The notes below the pieces were generated by a model that saw nothing but the letters and a program-made list of their open reading frames with translations, was not told the DNA's origin and made no database searches. A DNA stretch of 44,752 nucleotides from JBCCSZ01 sp039199225 (GTDB lineage Bacteria > Bacteroidota > Bacteroidia > Chitinophagales > Saprospiraceae), in the NCBI GenBank assembly GCA_039199225.1, contig JBCCSZ010000013.1, positions 1-44,752 of the forward strand, in the 5' to 3' direction. Below are positions 1 through 9,519 of this stretch, one piece after another. Within the stretch, counting starts at the first letter, position 1. Each line of letters starts with the position of its first letter. Position numbers and translations under genes: made by a program.

Positions 1-3000
1 GTACTTTTGTTCCAGTAGAAGATGTACGCTTTGCCGAGTATTGGTATTTGCGCAATCCCAAGCACTTTTGGAGTACGGCTCTACTGATTGCTTTATTTTT
101 CATCGGGCGATGGTTCGTTGCGCTGAAGGAAGAAAAGAGGCTGTATCTTCTGGGTGCTTTGTTGGCCGTTGGTATGACGCTTCCTTATCTTTTGGGATGG
201 AATTTATGGCTGATTCCATTGATTGCATTGGCGTTCTTATTTACAGCTCTTGGTGGGTATCTGTTTTTTCCATTGACTTCATTGCGTGTAATGGAGAACT
301 TAGCCGAGAGGCTGGAATGGCTACTGCCTGAATCTGTTATGCGTTCGGCAATGAGTAGGCAGCGTTTTCAGAAAATGCGCGTCTTACAAAAGCTAGAAGA
401 AATTGGGAAAAATCTATCTCTGAACGATCGCCACAAAGAAAAACTGGAGGCGCTTTATCTGTCTGCCAGCAATGCTGGGTTTTCAGCTTTTCGGTTAACT
501 ATTTTGAAAGGACGACTGACAGTAGAGCGGTTTTTTAGACGACAAAAAATCCGATTGGATGAAGGGGGCTTTTCTGCCTTTGCGGCGGTATATCCGACTT
601 TTCTATTTGGTGGTTTTGCCTTTTTCAAGTTGTTGTCTTTTTGTCAAAGTTTGGGTTTACCACTGCCTTTGTCGCCGGAGCGGATTGCCAACATCGCTTG
701 GCCGGTGGGAACTTATTTTTTATTTGAATGGAGGTTGCGCCATGTTCTAAAAAGGAATCGTCAGAAACTCTGGGGGATTGATCCTTATAAGCTATTGCAT
801 CTCTGCTTACCACTGGGACTGATGGCGGTCACGGATGCGGGCTTTGCCGTTATATTTTTGCTGTTTCTACTCATCAGTGGTGCTTTCAAAGGATATTTTA
901 AGTCTACAGAAAATGCTACTCAAAATGCTTGGCTTACTTTTTTCAGCCTGCTGGCGAGTTTAATCATTGTATTCGTTTTTGTGCTTTTTGGTGGAGACAT
1001 CATCAAGTTTATCCTCGGCTATTTATCCGAATCCAACTATCGCTTTGCTGCTGCCATAGCTATGGCTGGCCTGGTGGCTGGTTTAGGGTTGTTTTTCATG
1101 TTTGCTGTCAATCGAGATAAGGTCAATCAAAATCGAAAGCGCATTTTACAATTGACGCTGGCTTTATTTGTCGGCAGTATTGTCATGGCGCAGTTTGTTC
1201 TATTGGACAACATTGGGAAAAAGTTCAATCATGTTCGCTACCGAGCGGAAATACACTCTGAGCGCCCCATCGACCAAGTGATCGCGGATGCTGGTTTTCA
1301 TTCTGCTGCATCTACTTACATTCTCAGGGCTGCGCAAAATCAATGGTTGATCAATACGTACTTGAAGCAAAGTCAATCCAGGGCTGGTCGGTCCAAAGGC
1401 TTTGACCTGCAGCCGCATTTCAATAGAGGAGCCAGTTACATCACACAAACAACCGATCTGGTTGTCTTGCGTTTTTTGATTGCCGAGCATTCGGAATTCT
1501 TGGTCTTGCTGTTGATCTTTTTACTTTTTCTAACGGGCTTTTCTTTTGCCCATACTTTTGGACTGCAAAATACGCAGCAGCAACCAACTCATTCAGTTAT
1601 TTTCAAGGCATTGTTGCTATTATTTACAATTTCATTTTTCATTTGGCTAACGGCTACCAATCGTTTTATCTTCTTTGGGCAAGACTTTCCATTGATTAGC
1701 CTGACCAGTATTTTCACTGTTTTATTTTCGCTTGGTATCTTACTGTTTGTAATCAGTCTGACGTCTTCGAGTACCTATATTGAACGGGAAAAAAGAATTG
1801 CTCAAAACACGGCAGCTTCCTCGGTTCGACTGCGCTACCTTTCGCCATTTTTAGTTCTGCTATTGATGTGTTTGGGCTTTAAGTCGAAGAAAATAAATTC
1901 CAATGTTACTCATTTTAATATTGGTCAGCAAATTGAAAATGCGCAGGATGATTTCCAAATTTTTAATGAACAATTAGCTGCGATTCAACGCGAGTGGTAC
2001 GACAGAGGAATGGTTCCCCAAGACAGTCTGATTGATCAATTGCTATCAGAATTGGACGAGCGTACAGAAAGTGGTAAGGAGGTATTCACCAATGAATTTA
2101 CCCGCAGCATGTACACTGATCATTTTAGGCATCTGGCCAATAAACGCGATCCGTATGAAATCCTTCATTTGCTGAAACAAGACGGTCGCTATCAATTCAA
2201 TCTCAATCGAAAGTATTACCTGATTGAGCCGCCCAGTAACTATCGGGAAAGTTGGCGAGGGGATGTTCTGGCTGCCTCTGTTTCCCAGGGACTAAAGTTT
2301 ATTGGAAAAAATCCCTCCATTGCATCCGCCGCTGTACCCGATGTTTTTGATCCCAATTATACCGCTATTTTACCCGTATCCATGCGCCAGCTGAAAATGG
2401 CTGTTATTCCTTCCAGTTGGACACCTGAAAAAAAGGCTTATGTTTTATTAGCGGCAGATAAAAGGGCTGGACAGAATCCCAATGTGCTGATTCGAAACAA
2501 TCAAAATCGAAACATCACTTTTGAGCAGTCGGCTTCCGATCCTAGCATTCGTTTATTGGAAAATGATCAGTTGCGACTTTGGGGGGAAAGTGGTGCAAGG
2601 TCTTACAACCTAAGTCGCGATCCTGAGCGCTATCTGGTGAAAAATATTTGGTTGAACGGTCAGCAAAAAATGTTTTATCCATTGGGTGAGAAAATGCTAT
2701 GGGCCTTTCATTATTCTAAAGCTGCGCAAAGTGCTTACAGCCAAAATGAAACTTTTCGAAAGGATGTTTATACGTCCATCGATTTTGGTTTGACGGATCG
2801 CTTGTATGGGCTGATGGATTCATTATTGCAGGAAGAGGACAATCGGCAAGCAGCAATTACGGTTCTGGATGCCAATGGTCGCATTCGCGCCATCAGTGAT
2901 TTTAAAGCTGGTTTGGAAGTTGATCCGAACGATGTCAGAAGGCTCAAAGAATACCAGGATTCTTTTTACCTCAATGTTGATCGGCGAACAGAGCGCGAGT

Positions 3001-4358
3001 TATTTGGCAATCTGAATTTGATGAAGTTAAAAATCGGGCCGGGCTCCTCTATCAAACCCATTATTTATGGAGCCATCACTTCACAGTTGAATTTAAATTG
3101 GCCTGACTTTGTACAATTGGGCAGACAAGAAATTGGGCTGGGCAAACCGATTGATCCGGCGATTGCCAAATTGAATATAGATGAGGATGGTCATAAAATA
3201 TACGACTTGATCCGCTATGGTGGAAAACCCATCGGTGGGCAAGAGGGCTATCGCTGGCGTCAACCCTACGAAGCTGATTTTGATGCGGTAAACAATTATG
3301 ATTACCTGGTAGGCTCTAAGAACTTGTACCACGGCCACATTTTATTTTGGGGCTCTTACAGCAAACAAGCGTTGGCGCCACTGAGTCGGTTGTTACAAGC
3401 CGGGCAAGTGGATCGATTGACGGAGAGTGGTTTACTGAATGAATGGTCGAAAGGTCAGAAAGCATTTCCCGTCATTCGTTTTGGCGGAGAAAAAGCCTAC
3501 ACTTTTAATCCAAATGCCTGGCCGGTATCAGCTGCTCATGTGGAGGGGGCGCAGACCTACTTCGGTCACCGAAACGCCTTGGTCAAAACGGGTCTATCCA
3601 GAAACTTTGACCTTGCAACTGTCTTCCAAAAAGGTGGCAGCCGATATGTTGACATTGATGGGTCAAGAGACTCGATCTTCCAGCGTGCCAGTCGTCGGAA
3701 TTACAGCTTTCCGGAGCGTTCTCACTTTTACCAGTCCGACAGGGTTTCGGACGATCGTCGGGGTATGCGAAATGGCTTGGTCTTAAGTACCCTTGGCGCC
3801 TTTCCCTTCCAAGTGACTCCTCTTAAAATGGCCGAAATGCATGCATCATTATTGAGCATGAATAGAAACTACAAAGCCAGTCTCGAACCAGACGGCATCT
3901 CTTCGTACGATTTTTTCAACTTCGATGATGCCGCCGGTCTAAATAGCTGGAAAAGCGAGGAGAAACTTTTGACTTTCTACAAGGACTATATTTTTAAAAA
4001 TTTATCAAATGTCATCGATGACCCGGAAATGGGGACGGCTAGAGCATTGAAAATTTTCATCGATGCGCGCAATGATAGGCGCTCGCGAAAAGGAGAGATC
4101 CCCTATTACTATTGCGCCAAAACAGGAACCATCGACGATCCTTCCAGAGAGGAGGGCAAGGAGCAGGATCGTTTGCTTTCAATCACCATTAGTAAAAAAG
4201 ACTTGTCGGCGGTTGGTTCTGTGGAGGAGCTTAGGAACAATCGATTTTATACAATTTATTTTACGGAATACTATTTCGGTAAGCACAATTGGGCCTTGAT
4301 ACAAGAGACCATCAAAGCGGTCGAGTCGTCTGAATTATTCAAAAAACACATGCAATGA
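1..4358 (+). CDS. SEDS glycosyltransferase fused to penicillin-binding transpeptidase (5' end outside window)
   Basis: The frame is open from base 3 with no stop, so the gene starts upstream; the TTG at 48 is probably internal. The first ~600 codons are rich in membrane segments and end with SEDS (FtsW/RodA) features: a TD motif (Asp codon at 1455) followed by a degenerate form of the usual E-E-G segment, then a G-x-x-FPLIS segment near 1680-1700 like the SEDS 'PFISYGG' loop. After a last membrane segment near 1850 comes a periplasmic domain with the penicillin-binding triad: SSIK (S codon at 3045), SRN (3597) and KTG (4119). The SEDS family polymerises glycan strands from lipid II and class B PBPs crosslink them; here both seem to be on one chain of at least 1,451 residues. 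The stop overlaps the next start as ATGA. The PBP call is firm; the SEDS call rests on topology and short motifs. Confidence 0.8.
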   Translation, partial: TFVPVEDVRFAEYWYLRNPKHFWSTALLIALFFIGRWFVALKEEKRLYLLGALLAVGMTLPYLLGWNLWLIPLIALAFLFTALGGYLFFPLTSLRVMENLAERLEWLLPESVMRSAMSRQRFQKMRVLQKLEEIGKNLSLNDRHKEKLEALYLSASNAGFSAFRLTILKGRLTVERFFRRQKIRLDEGGFSAFAAVYPTFLFGGFAFFKLLSFCQSLGLPLPLSPERIANIAWPVGTYFLFEWRLRHVLKRNRQKLWGIDPYKLLHLCLPLGLMAVTDAGFAVIFLLFLLISGAFKGYFKSTENATQNAWLTFFSLLASLIIVFVFVLFGGDIIKFILGYLSESNYRFAAAIAMAGLVAGLGLFFMFAVNRDKVNQNRKRILQLTLALFVGSIVMAQFVLLDNIGKKFNHVRYRAEIHSERPIDQVIADAGFHSAASTYILRAAQNQWLINTYLKQSQSRAGRSKGFDLQPHFNRGASYITQTTDLVVLRFLIAEHSEFLVLLLIFLLFLTGFSFAHTFGLQNTQQQPTHSVIFKALLLLFTISFFIWLTATNRFIFFGQDFPLISLTSIFTVLFSLGILLFVISLTSSSTYIEREKRIAQNTAASSVRLRYLSPFLVLLLMCLGFKSKKINSNVTHFNIGQQIENAQDDFQIFNEQLAAIQREWYDRGMVPQDSLIDQLLSELDERTESGKEVFTNEFTRSMYTDHFRHLANKRDPYEILHLLKQDGRYQFNLNRKYYLIEPPSNYRESWRGDVLAASVSQGLKFIGKNPSIASAAVPDVFDPNYTAILPVSMRQLKMAVIPSSWTPEKKAYVLLAADKRAGQNPNVLIRNNQNRNITFEQSASDPSIRLLENDQLRLWGESGARSYNLSRDPERYLVKNIWLNGQQKMFYPLGEKMLWAFHYSKAAQSAYSQNETFRKDVYTSIDFGLTDRLYGLMDSLLQEEDNRQAAITVLDANGRIRAISDFKAGLEVDPNDVRRLKEYQDSFYLNVDRRTERELFGNLNLMKLKIGPGSSIKPIIYGAITSQLNLNWPDFVQLGRQEIGLGKPIDPAIAKLNIDEDGHKIYDLIRYGGKPIGGQEGYRWRQPYEADFDAVNNYDYLVGSKNLYHGHILFWGSYSKQALAPLSRLLQAGQVDRLTESGLLNEWSKGQKAFPVIRFGGEKAYTFNPNAWPVSAAHVEGAQTYFGHRNALVKTGLSRNFDLATVFQKGGSRYVDIDGSRDSIFQRASRRNYSFPERSHFYQSDRVSDDRRGMRNGLVLSTLGAFPFQVTPLKMAEMHASLLSMNRNYKASLEPDGISSYDFFNFDDAAGLNSWKSEEKLLTFYKDYIFKNLSNVIDDPEMGTARALKIFIDARNDRRSRKGEIPYYYCAKTGTIDDPSREEGKEQDRLLSITISKKDLSAVGSVEELRNNRFYTIYFTEYYFGKHNWALIQETIKAVESSELFKKHMQ

Positions 4359-4882
4359 AAATTAAAAAGCACATCCAACAACTGCCAGTATATCTGGTTT
4401 TTTCATTGATTGCTCTCCTCTGCTGGAGGTATATTGCCCGCTTTTCTACTGTTCGAAAGCCTTCTTCCGCTTGGACCCGAAGTGGTTCTCCCCGGAAGGA
4501 TTCCCTGACAGCAGAGCGCCATTTTGGCTACATCGCAGAAGATAAATTTTTAGAGTTATTGCAAAACCTGAAACGCGTTGAATGTCGCTTTGAAATTGAT
4601 GATAGTCAAACAAGATTTTTAACCATCACCAAGGCTAATAATTGTTTTGAAGAGGAATTTGAAGAGCTTTTTTTTAATGCTTACCCCATGCAGGTTTTCT
4701 TGGCCATGCCAAACAATCCTATTCAAATAGTCGATGGAGGAAGTGGTTATCAATTCCGCATTCCAAGAAAAACGATCGAAGGCAGAGCATACGTCTTGCT
4801 GCCCTATGATTTGTTGATGGGCGTCTTTCAAGCACTTGGAGGAAACCAAAATATTTCCAAAAGTCTATTGGTGAAAAATTAA
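4355..4882 (+). CDS. Small membrane-anchored protein, unknown function
   Basis: 175 residues. The ATG overlaps the TGA of the SEDS-PBP gene (ATGA), which implies translational coupling and a linked role in the envelope. One N-terminal membrane segment (about residues 11-28, LPVYLVFSLIALLCW) is followed by a basic Ser/Pro-rich linker and a soluble mixed alpha/beta domain with no motif I recognise. If the membrane segment is an uncleaved anchor, the soluble part could face the periplasm next to the transpeptidase domain, but this topology is inferred. Another unrecognised accessory protein cannot be excluded. Confidence 0.7.
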   Translation: MKIKKHIQQLPVYLVFSLIALLCWRYIARFSTVRKPSSAWTRSGSPRKDSLTAERHFGYIAEDKFLELLQNLKRVECRFEIDDSQTRFLTITKANNCFEEEFEELFFNAYPMQVFLAMPNNPIQIVDGGSGYQFRIPRKTIEGRAYVLLPYDLLMGVFQALGGNQNISKSLLVKN

Positions 4883-4924
4883 TTTTTTCCGATAGAATGC
4901 AATTCAGTTTAAACACTTTAGCAC

Positions 4925-6307
4925 ATGAATGGCAACTTTAATCAATCAGTTATGATACAACAAGACCTCAAGCGATTTGCCAAAACGCCGGCTGGACCCA
5001 TACAGAAATTCTTCTGGTTTTGTGCCGGCGCCGATACCGAAGTATTGGAGCATTGTGCAACCGAGCAAAATCGATACGCCAATGTTGGAGCCGTTATTTT
5101 TCTGGTTGCCTGTCTGGCTGGTATCTCTATGTTTTTTGCGACACAAACACTGACGAGTAACATCTTTTTAGGCATACTGGTCTCTGTGGTCTGGGCGTCG
5201 ATTATATTTGTCTTGGATCGTATGATTGTTTCTTCGATTGATAAAAGCAAGCCTTTCTGGCGTCAACTTTTATCGGCTTTTCCTCGCTTGATTTTGGCTG
5301 TTTTAATTGCCATTATTATCAGCCGTCCCATTGAGGTGCGCATTTTTAGAGCGGAGATTCTCAACCAAATTAAAAAAGATGAAGTACTTGAGGCAACAAA
5401 TTATCAACAGCTTTTGCTGCAGCAATATCAGTTGGAAGATGTTGTTCGTCAAGACAGTCTCCGCAAAGTGCGACTGGAAGCAGAAATTGCCAGAAGAGGC
5501 TCCGAACCTGAAACGGCCACTTACAATCAACTAAAAGAAGCGGAAGAAGAGATGCTGGCTGCTCTACAAAAGAAAGAGGCTCGTCGAAAAGAGAAATCCT
5601 ACCAAGAAGCACTGGTAAATCTCAACTTTTTGGGTAAACAGCCGGATACCAACCGGGACTATTACGAATTGGTCGAACGAAAAGAAACCCAGGCTGATGG
5701 CAGTATTTTGCTGGTAGAGGAAGCTGTCCTGATGGCCAAATGGGCAGAAGCCAAAAAGCAGTGGAAAAGAACGGTCAATGCTGTTGAGCGCCCCATACGC
5801 TTGGAGAAAAAAGCCTTGAAAAAGCTACGGGGAGAAATTTCAGAAGAGGTTTTGGCTTATAACAAAAGCATAGATGCAGACATCGCCCTAGCGACTCAAA
5901 AACAGCGAAGCTCCGACTCCCTCGTGATTGCCTCTAACACAATGGTCCGAACTAAAAAAGACGATTTTATTCAGCAAAATGAATCCACAGGTATTACTTT
6001 TTTCAAAGAATTACGCGCACTCAACAACCTTGGATACGACATCGTACAGGTTGATGCCTACGGCATTCCACAACGTCAGAAAAATGCCTTGTATTGGGCC
6101 AAGTGGCTCATCCTATTGTTATTTTTGGTCATTGAAATCGCTCCACTTTTGGTCAAGCTGATGACGCCCTATGAAGAAGGTGGTTACGACAGCATGCTGC
6201 GAAGCAAAAAGGAAGTAGACACCGATGTCTATGAATTGAGCCAGCGCACAAGGCGGCGCATTGAGAAGGCAAAATTAAAGCGATTGGAAGGAATAGGTGA
6301 GCAGTAG
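4925..6307 (+). CDS. DUF4407 family membrane protein
   Basis: 460 residues. The N-terminal third matches my memory of DUF4407: a W-F-C-A-G-A-D-x-E-x-L start (residues ~30-41), an N-R-Y-A-x-x-G-A motif leading into the first membrane segment, and a W-x-x-I-I-F-x-L-D-R-x-I-V-S-S motif after the second. Three membrane segments lie within residues ~55-145. A long Lys/Glu-rich, coiled-coil-like region (~150-370) follows, then one more membrane segment (~388-410) and a basic tail. It lies 42 bases after the previous gene on the same strand, so co-transcription with the SEDS-PBP gene is likely. The family has no established biochemical function. An alternative start at 4952 would remove nine residues. 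No Shine-Dalgarno is present, as usual in this phylum. Confidence 0.85.
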   Translation: MNGNFNQSVMIQQDLKRFAKTPAGPIQKFFWFCAGADTEVLEHCATEQNRYANVGAVIFLVACLAGISMFFATQTLTSNIFLGILVSVVWASIIFVLDRMIVSSIDKSKPFWRQLLSAFPRLILAVLIAIIISRPIEVRIFRAEILNQIKKDEVLEATNYQQLLLQQYQLEDVVRQDSLRKVRLEAEIARRGSEPETATYNQLKEAEEEMLAALQKKEARRKEKSYQEALVNLNFLGKQPDTNRDYYELVERKETQADGSILLVEEAVLMAKWAEAKKQWKRTVNAVERPIRLEKKALKKLRGEISEEVLAYNKSIDADIALATQKQRSSDSLVIASNTMVRTKKDDFIQQNESTGITFFKELRALNNLGYDIVQVDAYGIPQRQKNALYWAKWLILLLFLVIEIAPLLVKLMTPYEEGGYDSMLRSKKEVDTDVYELSQRTRRRIEKAKLKRLEGIGEQ

Positions 6308-6343
6308 GCAGTTTTTGGACCACCTACTGCAAACCGAACTGAA

Positions 6344-7456
6344 CTATATAATGGTGGAAGATTGTTCGTTTAATTTATCTTGATTCAAAACGGATTTTCC
6401 TTCGGTGATTAATCCGGAAATGACATCACCAATAGCAGAGCAACCATATTGAATAGAGGTGTTCAAGTCTGCTGTGCCGATGTCTTGTTGCAAACAATTG
6501 TAAACTGCTTTGCGGATGCGTGCCGCTTCATTTGTCAATTCAAAATGATCGAGCATCATCGCAGCGGATAAGATGGCGGCCATTGGATTGGCAATGTCCT
6601 TGCCAGCAGCCTGCGGATAAGAACCGTGGATGGGCTCAAAAAGTGCCGTATCCCGACCAATAGAAGCAGAGGGCAGCAAGCCCATAGAACCGGACAAAAC
6701 GCTGGCTTCATCCGAAAGAATATCGCCAAACATATTGCTGGTCAAAACAACATCAAACTGCTTGGGGTATTGAATTAGTTGCATGGCTGCATTGTCGACA
6801 AACATATAATCCAATGCTATATCCGGATATTGGCTGGCCATGGCACGAACGGTCTCGCGCCACAATCGGGACGTTTCCAAAACATTGGCCTTGTCGACCA
6901 ACAGCAATTTTTTGCGTCGCTGTCCTGCTGCTTTGAAGGCCAAGTGAGCAATGCGTTCAATTTCTGCTTTGGAGTATTCACAACGATCGAAAGCTTCGCT
7001 GCCGTCTTCACTTCTGCTGCGTTCGCCAAAGTAAATACCACCGGTCAGTTCGCGATAGATGACAAAATCTACACCCTCGACTTTTTCGCGCTTGAGCGGG
7101 GAGAGGTGCAGCAAGTTGGGGTAAGTAGAAACGGGGCGAACATTGCAAAACAGCCCTAGAGATTTGCGCAAGCGGAGCAACCCTTGTTCCGGGCGAACCT
7201 TGGCGTTGGGGTCGTTGTCGTACTTTGGATCACCGATGGCACCAAAGAGAATGGCATCGCTGTTTTTACAACTGTTCAAAGTGGTTTCCGGTAGGGGATC
7301 GCCGTACTTGTCAATGGCAATGGCACCGACCGAGGCGTGGCAGTAGGTAAAGTGGTGATCGAATTTTTCGGCAATGGCATCCAAAACCTTGATGGCTTGT
7401 TCGGTAACTTCCGGCCCGATGCCGTCACCAGCCAAAATAGCGATGTTTTTTTTCAT
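6344..7456 (-). CDS. leuB: 3-isopropylmalate dehydrogenase
   Basis: 370 residues, normal for the family. LeuB oxidises and decarboxylates 3-isopropylmalate to 2-oxoisocaproate with NAD+, the third step of leucine biosynthesis, in the cytoplasm. The N-terminus carries the nucleotide-binding start LAGDGIGPEV. The substrate-binding Arg cluster lies around RLRKSLGLFCNVRP, the metal-binding Asp region is DILSDEASVLSGSMGLLPSA, and the adenine-binding segment is EPIHGSYPQAAGKDIANPMA. The ATG at 7456 lies 3 bases after the leuD stop, and this is the last gene of leuC-leuD-leuB. A converging DUF4407 gene ends 36 bases beyond the leuB stop; no strong terminator is visible between them. Confidence 0.98.
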   Translation of the reverse strand: MKKNIAILAGDGIGPEVTEQAIKVLDAIAEKFDHHFTYCHASVGAIAIDKYGDPLPETTLNSCKNSDAILFGAIGDPKYDNDPNAKVRPEQGLLRLRKSLGLFCNVRPVSTYPNLLHLSPLKREKVEGVDFVIYRELTGGIYFGERSRSEDGSEAFDRCEYSKAEIERIAHLAFKAAGQRRKKLLLVDKANVLETSRLWRETVRAMASQYPDIALDYMFVDNAAMQLIQYPKQFDVVLTSNMFGDILSDEASVLSGSMGLLPSASIGRDTALFEPIHGSYPQAAGKDIANPMAAILSAAMMLDHFELTNEAARIRKAVYNCLQQDIGTADLNTSIQYGCSAIGDVISGLITEGKSVLNQDKLNEQSSTII

Positions 7457-7459
7457 TTT

Positions 7460-8053
7460 TTAAAAGACAATTTGTTGTTGTTCGAAGGATTTTATTTCGT
7501 CTTTGATGCTGATCAAATAATCAATGTCGTCGTAGCCATTGAGTAGACACATCTTTTTATAAGGGTTAATGTCAAACGATTCTTTTTTGCCACTCTTCAG
7601 TATGCAAATTTGCTGGGCCTCCAAGTCCACCTCAAAAGTGGCATTGGGGTCGTTTTCAATCGTTTGGAATAACTCGTCCAAGAAAGCATCGGACACCACC
7701 AGCGGCAGTAGGCCGTTGTTCAGCGCATTGCCCTTGAAGATGTCGGCAAAGAAGCTGGAAACAACTACCCGAAAGCCATAATCGTACAAAGCCCAGGCAG
7801 CATGTTCTCTACTGGAACCACAACCAAAATTTTTCCCAGCGATCAACATTTTACCGCTGTACGTGGGGTTGTTCAATACAAAATTCGCTTTCGGTGATTC
7901 ATCGCTATTGTAGCGCCAATCGCGAAATAAATTATCGCCAAAACCTTCACGGGTCGTGGCCTTCAAAAAACGAGCAGGTATGATTTGATCAGTGTCCACA
8001 TCCTCGATGGGAAGTGGAACAGCCGTCGATTGTAATTTTTCAAATTTCTCCAT
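7460..8053 (-). CDS. leuD: 3-isopropylmalate dehydratase small subunit
   Basis: 197 residues, the standard small-subunit length. With LeuC it isomerises 2-isopropylmalate to 3-isopropylmalate. Family hallmarks are the N-terminal D-T-D-Q-I-I-P-A-R-F-L segment and the G-K-N-F-G-C-G-S-S-R-E-H-A loop, which contributes the swivelling domain's substrate-binding residues. It lies 20 bases downstream of leuC and 3 bases upstream of leuB on the reverse strand, so the three genes are almost certainly one transcript. Confidence 0.98.
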   Translation of the reverse strand: MEKFEKLQSTAVPLPIEDVDTDQIIPARFLKATTREGFGDNLFRDWRYNSDESPKANFVLNNPTYSGKMLIAGKNFGCGSSREHAAWALYDYGFRVVVSSFFADIFKGNALNNGLLPLVVSDAFLDELFQTIENDPNATFEVDLEAQQICILKSGKKESFDINPYKKMCLLNGYDDIDYLISIKDEIKSFEQQQIVF

Positions 8054-8073
8054 GATGAGACCTGTTTGTTACA

Positions 8074-9465
8074 CTAAATCAATTCTCTAACATCTACCAA
8101 GTGTCCGGCAACAGCCGTCGCTGCGGCTGTCAATGGACTGGCCAAAATGGTACGGGCGCCGGGTCCTTGCCGACCTTCAAAGTTGCGGTTGGAGGTGGAG
8201 ACGCAGTATTCTCCGCTCGGCACCTTGTCTTCATTCATACCTAAGCAGGCCGAACAACCAGGCTCGCGCAGCTCAAAGCCCGCTGCCTCAAATATCTTAT
8301 CCAAACCCTCTGACTTGGCCTGTGTAGCTACTTGCTGTGAACCCGGAACAATCATCGCATTGACATTGCTGGCTTTTTGCTTGCCCTTGACATAGTCTGC
8401 TACCAAGCGCAAATCTTCGATGCGAGAGTTGGTACAACTTCCGATGAAGACAAAATTGACTGGCTGCCCGATGAGCGATTGCCCGCCTTCGAAGTCCATA
8501 TAATTGAGTGCCTTGGCAAAGGAGGCGTTGTTACCTGCTTCAGACAAGGTCGGAATTTGCTTGCTGATCCGTACACCCATGCCTGGGTTGGTGCCGTAGG
8601 TGACCATCGGTTCGATGTCTGCGGCTTGGAAGTGGTATTCCTTATCAAAAACAGCCTCTTCATCTGTAAACAGGGTCTTCCAATAAGCTACAGCTTGGTC
8701 GAAGTCTTTCCCTTTGGGTGCAAATTCACGCCCTTTGATGTATTCAAAAGTGGTTTCATCCGGTGCAATCAGTCCGCCGCGAGCGCCCATTTCTATGCTC
8801 ATATTGCAAATGGTCATACGGCCTTCCATGCTCAGCGAACGAATGGCAGAGCCTGCATACTCCACAAAGTAACCCGTTCCGCCCGCCGCTGTCAATTGAG
8901 AGATGATGTATAGGATAATGTCCTTTGAAAGTACACCTTTGTGCAATTCGCCATCCACCGTAATGCGCATGCGCTTGGGCTTGGTTTGAAGGACACACTG
9001 GGAAGCAAATACCTGCTCTACCTGACTGGTCCCAATACCGAAGGCGATGCAGCCAAAGGCGCCATGCGTGGAGGTGTGGCTGTCGCCGCAGACCATCGTA
9101 AGCCCCGGGCGTGTAATGCCAAGCTCTGGTCCAATGACATGGACAATCCCCTGATAAGGATGCCCTAAGCCATACAGCTCCAAGCCAAATTCCTCGCAAT
9201 TCTTGGTCAGCGTATCGACCTGGAAGCGCGATAATTCATCCTTGATGGGCAGGTGCTGGTTGAGCGTTGGTACGTTGTGGTCGGCTGTGGCAACCGTTCT
9301 CTCCTTGGAGTAGATGGGTAGGTTTCTCTTGCGCAGCCCATCGAATGCCTGTGGGCTGGTAACCTCGTGGATCAAATGCCGGTCGATGTACAAAACCTGT
9401 TGGCCGCCTTGGACTTCGCTGACCACGTGGGCATCCCAGATTTTATCGAATAGTGTTTTTGCCAT
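8074..9465 (-). CDS. leuC: 3-isopropylmalate dehydratase large subunit
   Basis: The large, [4Fe-4S]-containing subunit of isopropylmalate isomerase, 463 residues from the chosen start. The cluster ligands are visible: the Cys in GSCTNSR and the two in PGCSACLGMN. The family motifs GDSHTSTHGAFG and QTKPKRM are also present. The open frame extends 18 codons further (to 9519), but that stretch is a GC-rich hairpin followed by six T's, plainly a terminator and not coding. The start MAKTLFDKIW at 9465 is also the usual LeuC N-terminus. leuC heads a leuCDB group that seems to have its own promoter element at 9517-9524. Confidence 0.97.
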   Translation of the reverse strand: MAKTLFDKIWDAHVVSEVQGGQQVLYIDRHLIHEVTSPQAFDGLRKRNLPIYSKERTVATADHNVPTLNQHLPIKDELSRFQVDTLTKNCEEFGLELYGLGHPYQGIVHVIGPELGITRPGLTMVCGDSHTSTHGAFGCIAFGIGTSQVEQVFASQCVLQTKPKRMRITVDGELHKGVLSKDIILYIISQLTAAGGTGYFVEYAGSAIRSLSMEGRMTICNMSIEMGARGGLIAPDETTFEYIKGREFAPKGKDFDQAVAYWKTLFTDEEAVFDKEYHFQAADIEPMVTYGTNPGMGVRISKQIPTLSEAGNNASFAKALNYMDFEGGQSLIGQPVNFVFIGSCTNSRIEDLRLVADYVKGKQKASNVNAMIVPGSQQVATQAKSEGLDKIFEAAGFELREPGCSACLGMNEDKVPSGEYCVSTSNRNFEGRQGPGARTILASPLTAAATAVAGHLVDVRELI

Positions 9466-9490
9466 TTGTAAATCAAGTGAAAATGTCTCA

Positions 9491-9519
9491 AAAAAATTGC
9501 CGGTGTTTCGCACCGGCAA
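9491..9519 (-). terminator. Intrinsic terminator between leuA and leuC
   Basis: Read on the reverse strand, a perfect 9-bp stem TTGCCGGTG / CACCGGCAA with the 5-base loop CGAAA is followed at once by six T's (9496-9491). It lies 48 bases beyond the leuA stop and 25 bases before the leuC start, so it would end leuA transcripts before leuC. Confidence 0.82.

Noticed and set aside
6301..6330. 8-bp inverted repeat GCAGTAGG / CCTACTGC between converging DUF4407 and leuB genes
   Set aside because: It has a 14-base loop and no T run on either strand, and overlaps a stop codon; too weak to call a terminator.
8377..8913. 178-codon open frame antisense to leuC
   Set aside because: It lies opposite the iron-sulfur region of LeuC, with no independent support.
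9466..9519. In-frame extension of leuC to a start at 9519
   Set aside because: The DNA is a hairpin terminator, and the LeuC N-terminus at 9465 matches the family.
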